From contig CAZFAP010000090.1 of NCBI GenBank assembly GCA_964516325.1, positions 1-19,054 of the forward strand: a DNA stretch of 19,054 bases, read 5' to 3'. A program made the position numbers and the translations under genes. The stretch is from CAZFAP01 sp964516325. Lineage in GTDB: Bacteria > Auribacterota > JABMQX01. Shown piece by piece: positions 1-5,632 of the stretch. Numbering within the stretch: position 1 is the first letter of the stretch; each line of letters begins with the position of its first letter. A model generated the notes under the pieces. It had not been told where the DNA came from, searched no databases, and saw only the letters and a program-made list of their open reading frames with translations.

Positions 1-2
1 TC

Positions 3-242
3 TTCTGGATAACGTACGGGTTGGCCCGAGCGTTGAAGCTCCGTTACGAGGACGCTGCCCCCTCGGCGATGATCGGAGCCTCCAATCACTTTGAAGTAGC
101 CATCGCCACCTCCACCATGCTGTTCGGGCTGTCGAGCGGGGCCGCCCTGGCGACGGTCGTCGGGGTACTGATTGAGGTTCCGGTCATGTTGATGCTGGTC
201 AAGATTTGCCTGCGAACCCAGCGGTGGTTCAAAGCAGCATGA
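3..242 (+). CDS. ACR3-family arsenite efflux permease, C-terminal fragment (cut by window start)
   Basis: An open frame enters from the left edge and stops at TGA 240-242, giving the last 79 residues of a membrane protein. Known: ACR3 permeases of the bile/arsenite/riboflavin transporter superfamily pump arsenite out across the cytoplasmic membrane, and the C-terminal region has a conserved IGASNHFE segment followed by FGLSSGAALATVVGVLIEVP and a final helix ending near TRxWF. All of these are visible here (IGASNHFEVAIAT, then the FGLSSGAALATVVG stretch, ending RTQRWFKAA). At least two hydrophobic helices are present. The start and most of the protein lie outside the window. An ATG overlaps the stop codon (ATGA at 239-242), opening a 25-codon frame of no recognisable family, so something was or is translationally coupled downstream. 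Confidence in the family is high; the exact gene name cannot be settled from the tail. Confidence 0.9.
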   Translation, partial: FWITYGLARALKLRYEDAAPSAMIGASNHFEVAIATSTMLFGLSSGAALATVVGVLIEVPVMLMLVKICLRTQRWFKAA

Positions 243-317
243 AACCGCAGAAGCCGAAGTGGGTATCCCAGCCCGTGAACAAGCGAACGGTGACGCCCCG
301 TCGGGAACCAGGGTGAG

Positions 318-485
318 ATGAGCCTTGTCCCCCGGCGAGGCCGACCGCCAGGCAAGACCCCGGATCTCGAGGTTTTCGCCTTCATCGCCACCCTCGCTAT
401 AGTCATCAATGGGAAGGTCAAATCCTCGGGCCGCGTTCTCAGCAAAGGCCAAATCAAGGCGCTCATCGCCGCAGAAAAGCCTTGA
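318..485 (+). pseudogene. Remnant of a small thioredoxin-like (TM0996/MTH895-type) redox protein
   Basis: A 55-codon frame, ATG 318 to TGA 483-485, ends with IVINGKVKSSGRVLSKGQIK followed by ALIA. This closely resembles the C-terminal strand-helix of the small thioredoxin/glutaredoxin-like proteins often encoded next to ACR3 genes (pattern TPAxVINGKVxxSGRVPSxEEIKxLL). Those proteins are about 75-80 residues with an N-terminal CxxC redox site. Here the upstream part has no cysteine at all, the usual TP before the AxVI strand reads TL, and the first 20 or so residues do not look like the family. The 75 bases between the ACR3 stop and this ATG hold a 25-codon frame (ATG 239, TGA 314-316) with no thioredoxin features. 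I infer a 5'-truncated or rearranged copy, unlikely to be redox-active. A short intact protein of unknown role is possible but less likely. Confidence 0.5.
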
Positions 486-506
486 AAAAAACCTCGTCCT
501 GAGGTA

Positions 507-535
507 TTGACAAGTCCGGCGTTTCTCTGTATAGA
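507..535 (+). promoter_or_regulatory. Near-consensus sigma-70-type promoter
   Basis: TTGACA (507-512) is a perfect -35 box. It is followed after exactly 17 bases by TATAGA (530-535), a 5/6 match to the -10 box. Transcription would start near 541-543, about 340 bases before the radical SAM start codon, so the transcript has a long leader or is a separate small RNA. It lies directly after the decayed thioredoxin-like fragment. Confidence 0.65.
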
Positions 536-542
536 CGTGTAG

Positions 543-745
543 CTTTTTGTTAAGCGACCAGACCAAAGGCAAAAGTTTTCGTAGCGTTTTCTTCGCGCTG
601 GGAGCAAGGCCGTCTCTGCCGAGAGGAGGTAAGAGAGCGATACGCTGGTCCGCCGGGGGCGGGCCGAGATTATTCGCTGGTCTCGCTGCCCACGTTCCAA
701 GGGCGGACAGCTCTCAAAACATGAAAAGGGGGGGCAAACCCCAAA
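543..745 (+). ncRNA. Candidate structured leader or small RNA
   Basis: Downstream of the 507-535 promoter, three arms nest inside one another: GAGAGC 633-638 with GCTCTC 710-715; GTCCGCC 648-654 with GGCGGAC 702-708; GGGC-CGAGA 661-669 with TCTCG 681-685 and GCCC 688-691. Together they describe one elongated hairpin with an asymmetric internal loop on the 5' side (639-647), spanning 633-715. I do not recognise a known riboswitch or housekeeping RNA (6S, SRP, RNase P, tmRNA were considered). No U-tract terminator follows, so the 3' end is undefined and a leader of the radical SAM mRNA is as likely as an independent RNA. Boundaries are approximate. Confidence 0.35.
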
Positions 746-817
746 CCGCAGAAAACATCAATCCCTCACACGCCAGCTTCGCCATTTGATGTAACGCACG
801 GCTCATAGATTTCGTTT

Positions 818-846
818 TTGCGCGCGGGTGGGGGATATGTTATGCT
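818..846 (+). promoter_or_regulatory. Possible proximal promoter of radical SAM gene
   Basis: TTGCGC (818-823), 17 bases, then TATGCT (841-846). Each box matches consensus at three or four of six positions. It would start transcription about 30 bases before the ATG at 883. A ribosome site GGGAGGG lies at 869-875. Confidence 0.35.
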
Positions 847-882
847 AAGGCGCTTTTTGGTGGAGTTCGGGAGGGTTGTTGC

Positions 883-2262
883 ATGAAAAGATGGAATCTA
901 AGGGACGCTGTAATCTGGAACGTCATCCGTCTCCTCGGAAATACAAGCGACGAAAACATCCGTCGCGTCTACAAGCTTATTGGAAAGATATATCCCGGCG
1001 TTCCCGAGGACCCAATCGCGGCAAAAGCATACAGGGAGGCTTTTGGACCTGACAGCACCCTTCCTGCGGTATTTCGAAGGATCATGAAGGAGTGCAATCC
1101 TACCGTCGTTCGGAAGCTTATTGAGAACATCATCATACGTTGGAACGTCACAGACGGTCGCCGGATACGGCAGGAGTACGCGAAGCAGCACGGCCATCCG
1201 CCGCCAACGTTCTTCGTCATTAGCCCGACGATGGCCTGTAACCTCCTTTGCACGGGGTGCTACGCGGCCGGTTACACGAGGGATGACGACCTTCCCCTGG
1301 AGTACATAGACAGGGCCCTTTCCGAGGGGAAAGAATTGGGGATGTTCTTTGTGACGATCTCCGGAGGCGAGCCGTTTCTTCGAGATGACCTCCTGGACAT
1401 CTATGCGAAGCACAGCGATGTGTTGTTCTTGGTTTACACAAACGGGTGCTTTCTGAAGCCGCCTTTGACCGATAAGCTGGGCAAGCTCGGAAACGTCGCC
1501 CCTGCCATCAGCGTGGAAGGTTTCCAACGGGAGACGGAGGAGCGCCGAGGGAAGGGAACCCACGAGTACGTGCTGAATGCGATGGAGAATCTTCAGAATG
1601 CTGGCGTCCTTTTTGGGATGTCCGTAACACCGACAAGGTTCAATAGCGACGTCATCAGCACGGAGGAATTTCTTGACTATTACATTGAGCGTGGGATCAA
1701 ATTCGCCTGGTTCTTCCAATATATTCCCATTGGACGGAAGCCGGACCCGAACCTTATGTCCACGCCAGAGCAACGCAATCGCCTAAGACAAGCGGTCTGG
1801 CAGGCTCGGAGGACCAAGCCGCTGTTCATAGGCGATTTCTGGAACGATGGGCCTCTCGCGCGAGGTTGCATGGCAGGTGGCCGAGCCTACTTCCATATCA
1901 ATGTCCACGGCGACTATGAGCCTTGCGTCTTCCAGCAGTTCGCCGTGGACAATGTTCGCAACAAGTCCATCAAAGAGGTCGTCGAGTCCGGTTACTTCAA
2001 AGCGATCCGGGAGGCGATGGCGAACTTCCGCCATAACTGGTTCATGCCATGCATGATCATAGACCATCCCTGTGTGTTGAGAGAGTTGGTCAAGAAATAC
2101 GGCGCTTACCCCACATATCCCGGTTCGAGGTCTCTCATCGAAGACGCGAACTTGACGCGGTTCCTCGACGAATATTCCGAACGGATGGAGGAGGTAACCG
2201 AACCGCATTGGCAGGAGTATTTTGGAGACCTCTCTCCGGTTCCGGAGAGCGCTCGCCGCTGA
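883..2262 (+). CDS. Radical SAM protein with SPASM-like auxiliary cysteines
   Basis: 459 residues; ATG preceded by GGGAGGG seven bases upstream. The radical SAM signature CxxxCxxC is C119-NLL-C123-TG-C126, followed by the SAM-binding GGEP at 161-164. This predicts a [4Fe-4S] cluster and a 5'-deoxyadenosyl radical reaction in the cytoplasm. The C-terminal part carries further cysteines at 329, 348, 390 and 397 in a GC..EPC...PC...PC arrangement, as in SPASM/twitch-type auxiliary cluster domains. Residues 1-105 form a helical N-terminal extension before the TIM barrel, with no hydrophobic segment long enough for a clear membrane anchor. Related proteins are usually annotated only as radical SAM/SPASM proteins; some SPASM enzymes mature peptides, but no precursor peptide is recognisable nearby. 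The next gene on the same strand, 189 bases on, is a small XRE regulator with its own likely promoter. Substrate unknown. Confidence 0.85.
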   Translation: MKRWNLRDAVIWNVIRLLGNTSDENIRRVYKLIGKIYPGVPEDPIAAKAYREAFGPDSTLPAVFRRIMKECNPTVVRKLIENIIIRWNVTDGRRIRQEYAKQHGHPPPTFFVISPTMACNLLCTGCYAAGYTRDDDLPLEYIDRALSEGKELGMFFVTISGGEPFLRDDLLDIYAKHSDVLFLVYTNGCFLKPPLTDKLGKLGNVAPAISVEGFQRETEERRGKGTHEYVLNAMENLQNAGVLFGMSVTPTRFNSDVISTEEFLDYYIERGIKFAWFFQYIPIGRKPDPNLMSTPEQRNRLRQAVWQARRTKPLFIGDFWNDGPLARGCMAGGRAYFHINVHGDYEPCVFQQFAVDNVRNKSIKEVVESGYFKAIREAMANFRHNWFMPCMIIDHPCVLRELVKKYGAYPTYPGSRSLIEDANLTRFLDEYSERMEEVTEPHWQEYFGDLSPVPESARR

Positions 2263-2396
2263 GCTGGATATTGCTCGGCGCCGGGGCAGCCTCCGTGGCC
2301 GAGGCGTACCGGGCTGGACAGGTTAAAAGGAAATAGGAGGCCGCTGAGCGTTCAGTGATGCGGTCACGTCCCGGAGTCCGGATCGGCGAATGGCGG

Positions 2397-2426
2397 TTGA
2401 ACTATAGTTCGTCTGGTAGATAACAT
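2397..2426 (+). promoter_or_regulatory. Promoter region with 12-bp palindrome GAACTATAGTTC (LexA-like half-sites)
   Basis: TTGAAC (2397-2402) and TAACAT (2421-2426), spaced by 18, form a plausible -35/-10 pair. The perfect palindrome GAACTATAGTTC at 2399-2410 overlaps the -35 box, the position expected for an operator. Its half-sites GAAC-N4-GTTC equal the core of the Gram-positive-type LexA (SOS) box, although the central bases do not follow the Bacillus RNRY preference. Autoregulation by the downstream XRE protein is the alternative. Confidence 0.45.
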
Positions 2427-2451
2427 CACGTATCGTAGGAGGTGAAAACTC

Positions 2452-2700
2452 ATGAAACACGTAGGAAGCTTCATTCTCCAGGTGCTGAAGGAAAAGAGCA
2501 AGTCGCTCCGATGGCTCGGGCGAGAGGCTGGCGTCAGCAACGCCTACCTTTCCCAGTTGAGCAGAGGTCTGTTCAAAGCCACGCCGGACATCCTCATCAA
2601 AATAGCGCCTGCCCTCGGAGTTACCGTTGAGAAGCTGTTTGAGGAAGCTGGCTGGCTTGAGCCGGGCAGCGCGAAGAAAAGCAAGCCCGCGAAGAAGTAG
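2452..2700 (+). CDS. Small XRE/Cro-CI-type helix-turn-helix regulator
   Basis: 82 residues, preceded by a very strong ribosome site (AGGAGGTGA ending ten bases before the ATG). Residues 6-66 form a five-helix Cro/CI fold: LRWLGREAGVSNAYLSQLSR (19-38) is the helix-turn-helix, with SNAYLSQLSRG as the recognition helix, followed by TPDILIKIAPALGV and EKLFEEAGWL, which are typical of XRE domains. The last 12 residues are rich in Lys and Ala and probably disordered or DNA-contacting. There is no ligand or oligomerisation domain, so it is a minimal DNA-binding protein. It may repress its own promoter at the 2399-2410 palindrome (inference). It lies between the radical SAM gene and the convergent GspF-like gene; its targets are unknown. 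Not recognisable as the antitoxin of an adjacent toxin. Confidence 0.9.
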   Translation: MKHVGSFILQVLKEKSKSLRWLGREAGVSNAYLSQLSRGLFKATPDILIKIAPALGVTVEKLFEEAGWLEPGSAKKSKPAKK

Positions 2701-2750
2701 CGGCTTCGAGGCATAGGTTCCCAGGCTGGACGGATACGCAGGCGAGAGGG

Positions 2751-2770
2751 CCCCACGTCGCATCGTGGGG
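2751..2770 (+). terminator. Hairpin, possible terminator of the XRE gene
   Basis: CCCCACG (2751-2757) pairs perfectly with CGTGGGG (2764-2770) across a six-base loop. It lies 51 bases after the XRE stop codon. The following bases (ACATCTTGTG) are not a T-run, so a canonical Rho-independent terminator is not shown. Confidence 0.4.
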
Positions 2771-2942
2771 ACATCTTGTGCTGCGCACGAATCGGTCTGC
2801 TTCCCTCCTGCCACTCCGTGGTCACACCAGGGGCCTCTGAGTCTTTCGGTTCGTGACACATGGTGCCTTTGTGGCTTGGAGAGTGCCCCTCCCTATCCCC
2901 GCGCCGGTTCGGCCGAAATCTTTCCCCACGGCGCCCCACAGG

Positions 2943-2965
2943 GAGCCTCAAGGCGCATGAGGCTC
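2943..2965 (-). terminator. Hairpin, possible terminator of the GspF-like gene
   Basis: GAGCCTC (2943-2949) pairs perfectly with GAGGCTC (2959-2965) across a nine-base loop. It lies about 48 bases downstream of the minus-strand stop codon. No T-run follows on the minus strand, so its function as a terminator is uncertain. Confidence 0.3.
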
Positions 2966-3012
2966 ACCCCGGGCCAGCCCGAGCCTCCAGTGGCAGTTGG
3001 GCGAGAATCGGA

Positions 3013-4305
3013 TCACGCTTCTCGACCGCCCTCGCCGAACCTCCTAACCAGCTCAATCAGCGGCACAAACATGGCGATGGCAATGAACCCCACGACAAAC
3101 GCCAGAAAGACAATCAGGATTGGCTCGATTACGGAGGAGATTCCCGCCACCGCGTTGTCCACGTCCTCGTCATAGTCGTCTGCGATTTTCATCAGCATCT
3201 CGGGCAGTTTTCCGGTTTCCTCTCCGACTTCAATCATGGAAACGAACACAGGGTTGAATACTCTGGTCGCCCGCAGAGGATTGCCTATGGACTCTCCTTC
3301 CCGAACAGCATTGTGGACAGTGGTGATTGCCTTGGCGACGACCTCGTTTCCCGATGTGTCGCGGACAATATTCAGGGCTTCAAGGATCGGCACGCCACTT
3401 CTCATGAGCGTGCCAAGCGTCCGCGAGAATCTGGCGACGGCGATGCTGCGAAGGAGGTTCCCAAGTATCGGAAAGCTGAGCCTGGCAGAATCGAGAATCG
3501 CCTTTCCTCTGGGGCTTTTCTTGAAGAGGTTGAAGCCAATCACGACCATTATGGGCAGCACCGCCAAAGCTCCGACATAGGGGAACTGGCTGTACCACAG
3601 ATGGTCTCGGGCGAGCGTGCCAATGCGCATGAGAGCCCGGGTCGTGGGCGGCAGCGGAACGGTGAAACTGTCGAAGACTTCCTTGAGCCTGGGGACGACG
3701 AACGCCATCAGGAAGGTTACCACGCCCACGGCAACGGTGACAACGACCGCGGGATAAATCATTGCCGATTTCACCCGTGACCTCAGTTTCTCCTGCTTTT
3801 CCAGGAACTCCGCAAGTCTGTTCAGGACCTGCTCAAGGACGCCCCCCGCCTCCCCGGCTTTGACCATGTTGACGAACAGGTTGTTGAATATTCGTGGATG
3901 GTGGGATAGAGCCTCGGAGAACGTGCTTCCGGTCTCGACCTTTTCGCTGATCCGGGCAAGGGCATCCCTGAGAGGCCCGGACCTTTGCTGGGATTCCAGT
4001 ACGTGTAACGACTTCAGCAATGGGAGACCGGCGTCTATCAATGCCGCGAGTTGACGGGTGAAAATGGCGAGAACTTTCGGCTTGACGCTTTTTCGGGTGA
4101 GGAATCCGATTTGGGCGAAGCGTGCCTTGACGGCCCTTGCTGGACTCCCAGGAGCTCTGTGTTTGATCGCAGCTCGGGTAACGCTGGTCGGGAAGTGCCC
4201 AAGCTCACGGATTTGACTGATCGCAGATAGAGTGTCCTCCGCGTCAATCACTCCGGCAACCTCGATCCCCTTTTCGTTCATGGCGGTATAAGAGAATCTG
4301 GTCAT
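3013..4305 (-). CDS. GspF/PilC-family inner-membrane protein of type II secretion or type IV pilus
   Basis: 430 residues from the ATG at 4305; AAGGAGGG (4311-4318) lies five bases upstream, which decides this start over an upstream in-frame ATG. GspF/PilC proteins form the inner-membrane platform that links the cytoplasmic assembly ATPase to pilin or pseudopilin extrusion. The N-terminus MTRFSYTAMNEKG is typical. Two F domains are visible: residues 79-203 (VKAGEAGGVLEQVLNRLA then a membrane segment near 183-205) and 282-412 (IEVGEETGKLPEMLMKIADD then a final membrane segment near 394-415), with another hydrophobic helix at 243-262. Length is normal. It stands alone: no GspE/PilB ATPase, prepilin peptidase or secretin is beside it, so it either serves apparatus genes elsewhere or a dispersed system. 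A GspG-like protein is encoded at 11064. Confidence 0.9.
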   Translation of the reverse strand: MTRFSYTAMNEKGIEVAGVIDAEDTLSAISQIRELGHFPTSVTRAAIKHRAPGSPARAVKARFAQIGFLTRKSVKPKVLAIFTRQLAALIDAGLPLLKSLHVLESQQRSGPLRDALARISEKVETGSTFSEALSHHPRIFNNLFVNMVKAGEAGGVLEQVLNRLAEFLEKQEKLRSRVKSAMIYPAVVVTVAVGVVTFLMAFVVPRLKEVFDSFTVPLPPTTRALMRIGTLARDHLWYSQFPYVGALAVLPIMVVIGFNLFKKSPRGKAILDSARLSFPILGNLLRSIAVARFSRTLGTLMRSGVPILEALNIVRDTSGNEVVAKAITTVHNAVREGESIGNPLRATRVFNPVFVSMIEVGEETGKLPEMLMKIADDYDEDVDNAVAGISSVIEPILIVFLAFVVGFIAIAMFVPLIELVRRFGEGGREA

Positions 4306-4548
4306 GGTTTCCCTCCTTTTTCGTTGTCGCCTGCCGCTTTTTCCGCGAAAGCCCGAGTTTTCTGACGGACCTGACGCAAGAAGACGCTGCATGATACAGT
4401 TGAGGAGATGCTACGAAGATGGCGGGGCGGGGGGTCGGGAAACCAGCCGGATGGGCGTCGAAGCCCCTTTGCCGGTTCGAGCTACCGCTTTGCCGAATGG
4501 GGTACGCGTTAAGTAAGGAAGAACAAAGGCGCCAAAGTGGACTTGGTC

Positions 4549-4560
4549 AGGAACGTTCCT
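4549..4560. promoter_or_regulatory. Perfect 12-bp palindrome AGGAACGTTCCT
   Basis: AGGAACGTTCCT is its own reverse complement. It lies just downstream of the minus-strand -10 box at 4576-4581, near the expected transcription start or early leader, a typical repressor position. It carries GAAC and GTTC half-sites like the palindrome at 2399-2410 but without the four-base spacer. Confidence 0.35.
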
Positions 4561-4575
4561 CACTATCCAGTTAGA

Positions 4576-4604
4576 GAGTTACCACCGGTTTGGGGGGTTG
4601 TCAA
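4576..4604 (-). promoter_or_regulatory. Promoter-like pair for the GspF-like gene
   Basis: On the minus strand TTGACA (4604-4599) is a perfect -35 box, followed after 17 bases by TAACTC (4581-4576), a weak -10 box. The start codon at 4305 is about 270 bases further on. Confidence 0.45.
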
Positions 4605-4750
4605 TGCCGCCTTGAGAATCTCCCCCCCTTCCTTGAGAGGCCAGGCTTGAGTCCACGCATTCCCTTGCGGTACTGATTTTGTCGGATTACGCTGTGCCGG
4701 TGCGGCTGGGAGGGTAGAGAGAGAGGAGCAAACCGCTGAGGGGAATCTGT

Positions 4751-5593
4751 TCATTCGTCTGGGAGGGCGTGGGCGGGAGTGAGGTGCCGCTTTCGGAAGA
4801 TGAAAATGAGCAGGATGCCTGCGAAAAACCCGCCAACATGCGCGAACCATGCGATGCCTCCCTCGCCCAGCGCCGCCAGGCTCAACTGCGCAAGAACAAT
4901 CTGAATGAGAATCCAATATCCCAGATAGACAAACGCTGGCAGCTCAATGGGGTACCACAAGAAGTGGAAGAAAGGGATGATGGTCACTATTTTCGCCGTT
5001 GGATAAAGGATCAGGTACGCCCCCATCACCCCAGAAATGGAGCCACTGGCGCCGATGTTCGGAACGAGCGACCTGACGTTGATGAGCATTTGGCCGAAAG
5101 AGGCAAGTGCGCCACAGAGAAGGTAAAAGAGGAGAAACTTGGCATGACCGGCGGCTTCCTCAATGTTGTTCCCGAAGACCCACAGGAACAGCATGTTCGA
5201 AAGGACGTGCCAGAGGCTGCCGTGCAGGAATAGGGAGGTCAGCAGGGTCAGCAGCTCCAACCGCTTGCCTGATCGCTGAATTTCATCGAGGTCCTGGTAC
5301 AACCCCGCGCGCTCCCGGAGTTCTTGCACCTTTGCCGGAAAGCTCTGGCTGTCCAGGGGCCGGAGCATAAAGTCCTGTTTGAGCCTTTGCCACGCCTTGC
5401 TGTACTCTTCCTCGTTGAATTGAGTGGTGAACAAGCCGGGGATGAAGCCGAACCGATACCAGAGGTTGACTGCAACCCGCTCTTTGCCGAAAGGGGATTG
5501 AAGGAAGAAGACGTATATGTTCACGACAATGAGCAAGATTGTCACGTAGGGGAATGTGCGGGTGGGATTCCTATCCTTGAGGGGGATGAGCAT
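4751..5593 (-). CDS. Rhomboid-family intramembrane serine protease
   Basis: 280 residues. Rhomboids cleave transmembrane proteins within the lipid bilayer. The opening MLIPLKDRNPTRTFPYVTI is characteristic of the bacterial subgroup with a short cytoplasmic lead into the first helix (about 15-32). Catalytic elements are all present: HGSLWHVLSN (H129, N133) in the second helix, GASGSISG with nucleophile S183, and the partner histidine H252 in WFAHVGGFFAG. The loop between helices 1 and 2 (about 40-115) is long, charged and extracytoplasmic, as in the larger bacterial rhomboids. Six or seven membrane segments can be drawn. The start has only a weak ribosome site. It lies 39 bases after the TPR gene on the same strand, so the two are probably one operon. 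Substrate unknown; the periplasmic TPR protein or nearby membrane proteins are candidates only by proximity. Confidence 0.9.
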   Translation of the reverse strand: MLIPLKDRNPTRTFPYVTILLIVVNIYVFFLQSPFGKERVAVNLWYRFGFIPGLFTTQFNEEEYSKAWQRLKQDFMLRPLDSQSFPAKVQELRERAGLYQDLDEIQRSGKRLELLTLLTSLFLHGSLWHVLSNMLFLWVFGNNIEEAAGHAKFLLFYLLCGALASFGQMLINVRSLVPNIGASGSISGVMGAYLILYPTAKIVTIIPFFHFLWYPIELPAFVYLGYWILIQIVLAQLSLAALGEGGIAWFAHVGGFFAGILLIFIFRKRHLTPAHALPDE

Positions 5594-5632
5594 AGGCTTG
5601 TCGGGACCCCATCATCAGGAGGCACGAGGCTT

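Larger units (their letters stand above)
243..882. other. 640-bp interval with gene remnant, promoter and inverted repeats
   Basis: This stretch between the ACR3 fragment and the radical SAM gene holds the thioredoxin-like remnant, a near-consensus promoter (507-535), nested inverted repeats (633-715) and a second weaker promoter close to the radical SAM gene (818-846). Longer open frames on either strand here show no family resemblance and no good ribosome site. A short GGGG-CAAA-CCCC hairpin lies near 728-742 without a T-run. Confidence 0.6.
2701..3012. other. Convergent intergenic region with two hairpins
   Basis: 312 bases between the stop of the plus-strand XRE gene and the stop of the minus-strand GspF-like gene. 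It contains hairpins at 2751-2770 and 2943-2965, one near each gene end, and no frame that I can support as a gene. Confidence 0.55.
4306..4750. other. 445-bp upstream region of the GspF-like gene
   Basis: No supportable gene. On the minus strand it contains a promoter-like pair (4576-4604) followed by a 12-bp perfect palindrome (4549-4560) and then a leader of roughly 270 bases. The remaining frames lack family resemblance and ribosome sites. Confidence 0.55.

Noticed and set aside
86..700. 204-codon minus-strand frame over the ACR3 tail and the intergenic region
   Set aside because: It is antisense to a clearly recognised ACR3 segment, is very Arg/Ser-rich and resembles no family.
728..742. 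GGGG-CAAA-CCCC hairpin as terminator of the leader RNA, or GGGCAAACC as a c-di-GMP riboswitch motif
   Set aside because: No T-run follows, and the other conserved riboswitch elements are absent.
898..1773. 291-codon minus-strand frame inside the radical SAM gene
   Set aside because: Antisense to a gene with intact catalytic motifs; no family resemblance and no supporting ribosome site.
2860..3780. 306-codon plus-strand frame
   Set aside because: Antisense to the GspF-like gene over most of its length; composition (many His, Asp, Asn) is typical of a shadow frame.
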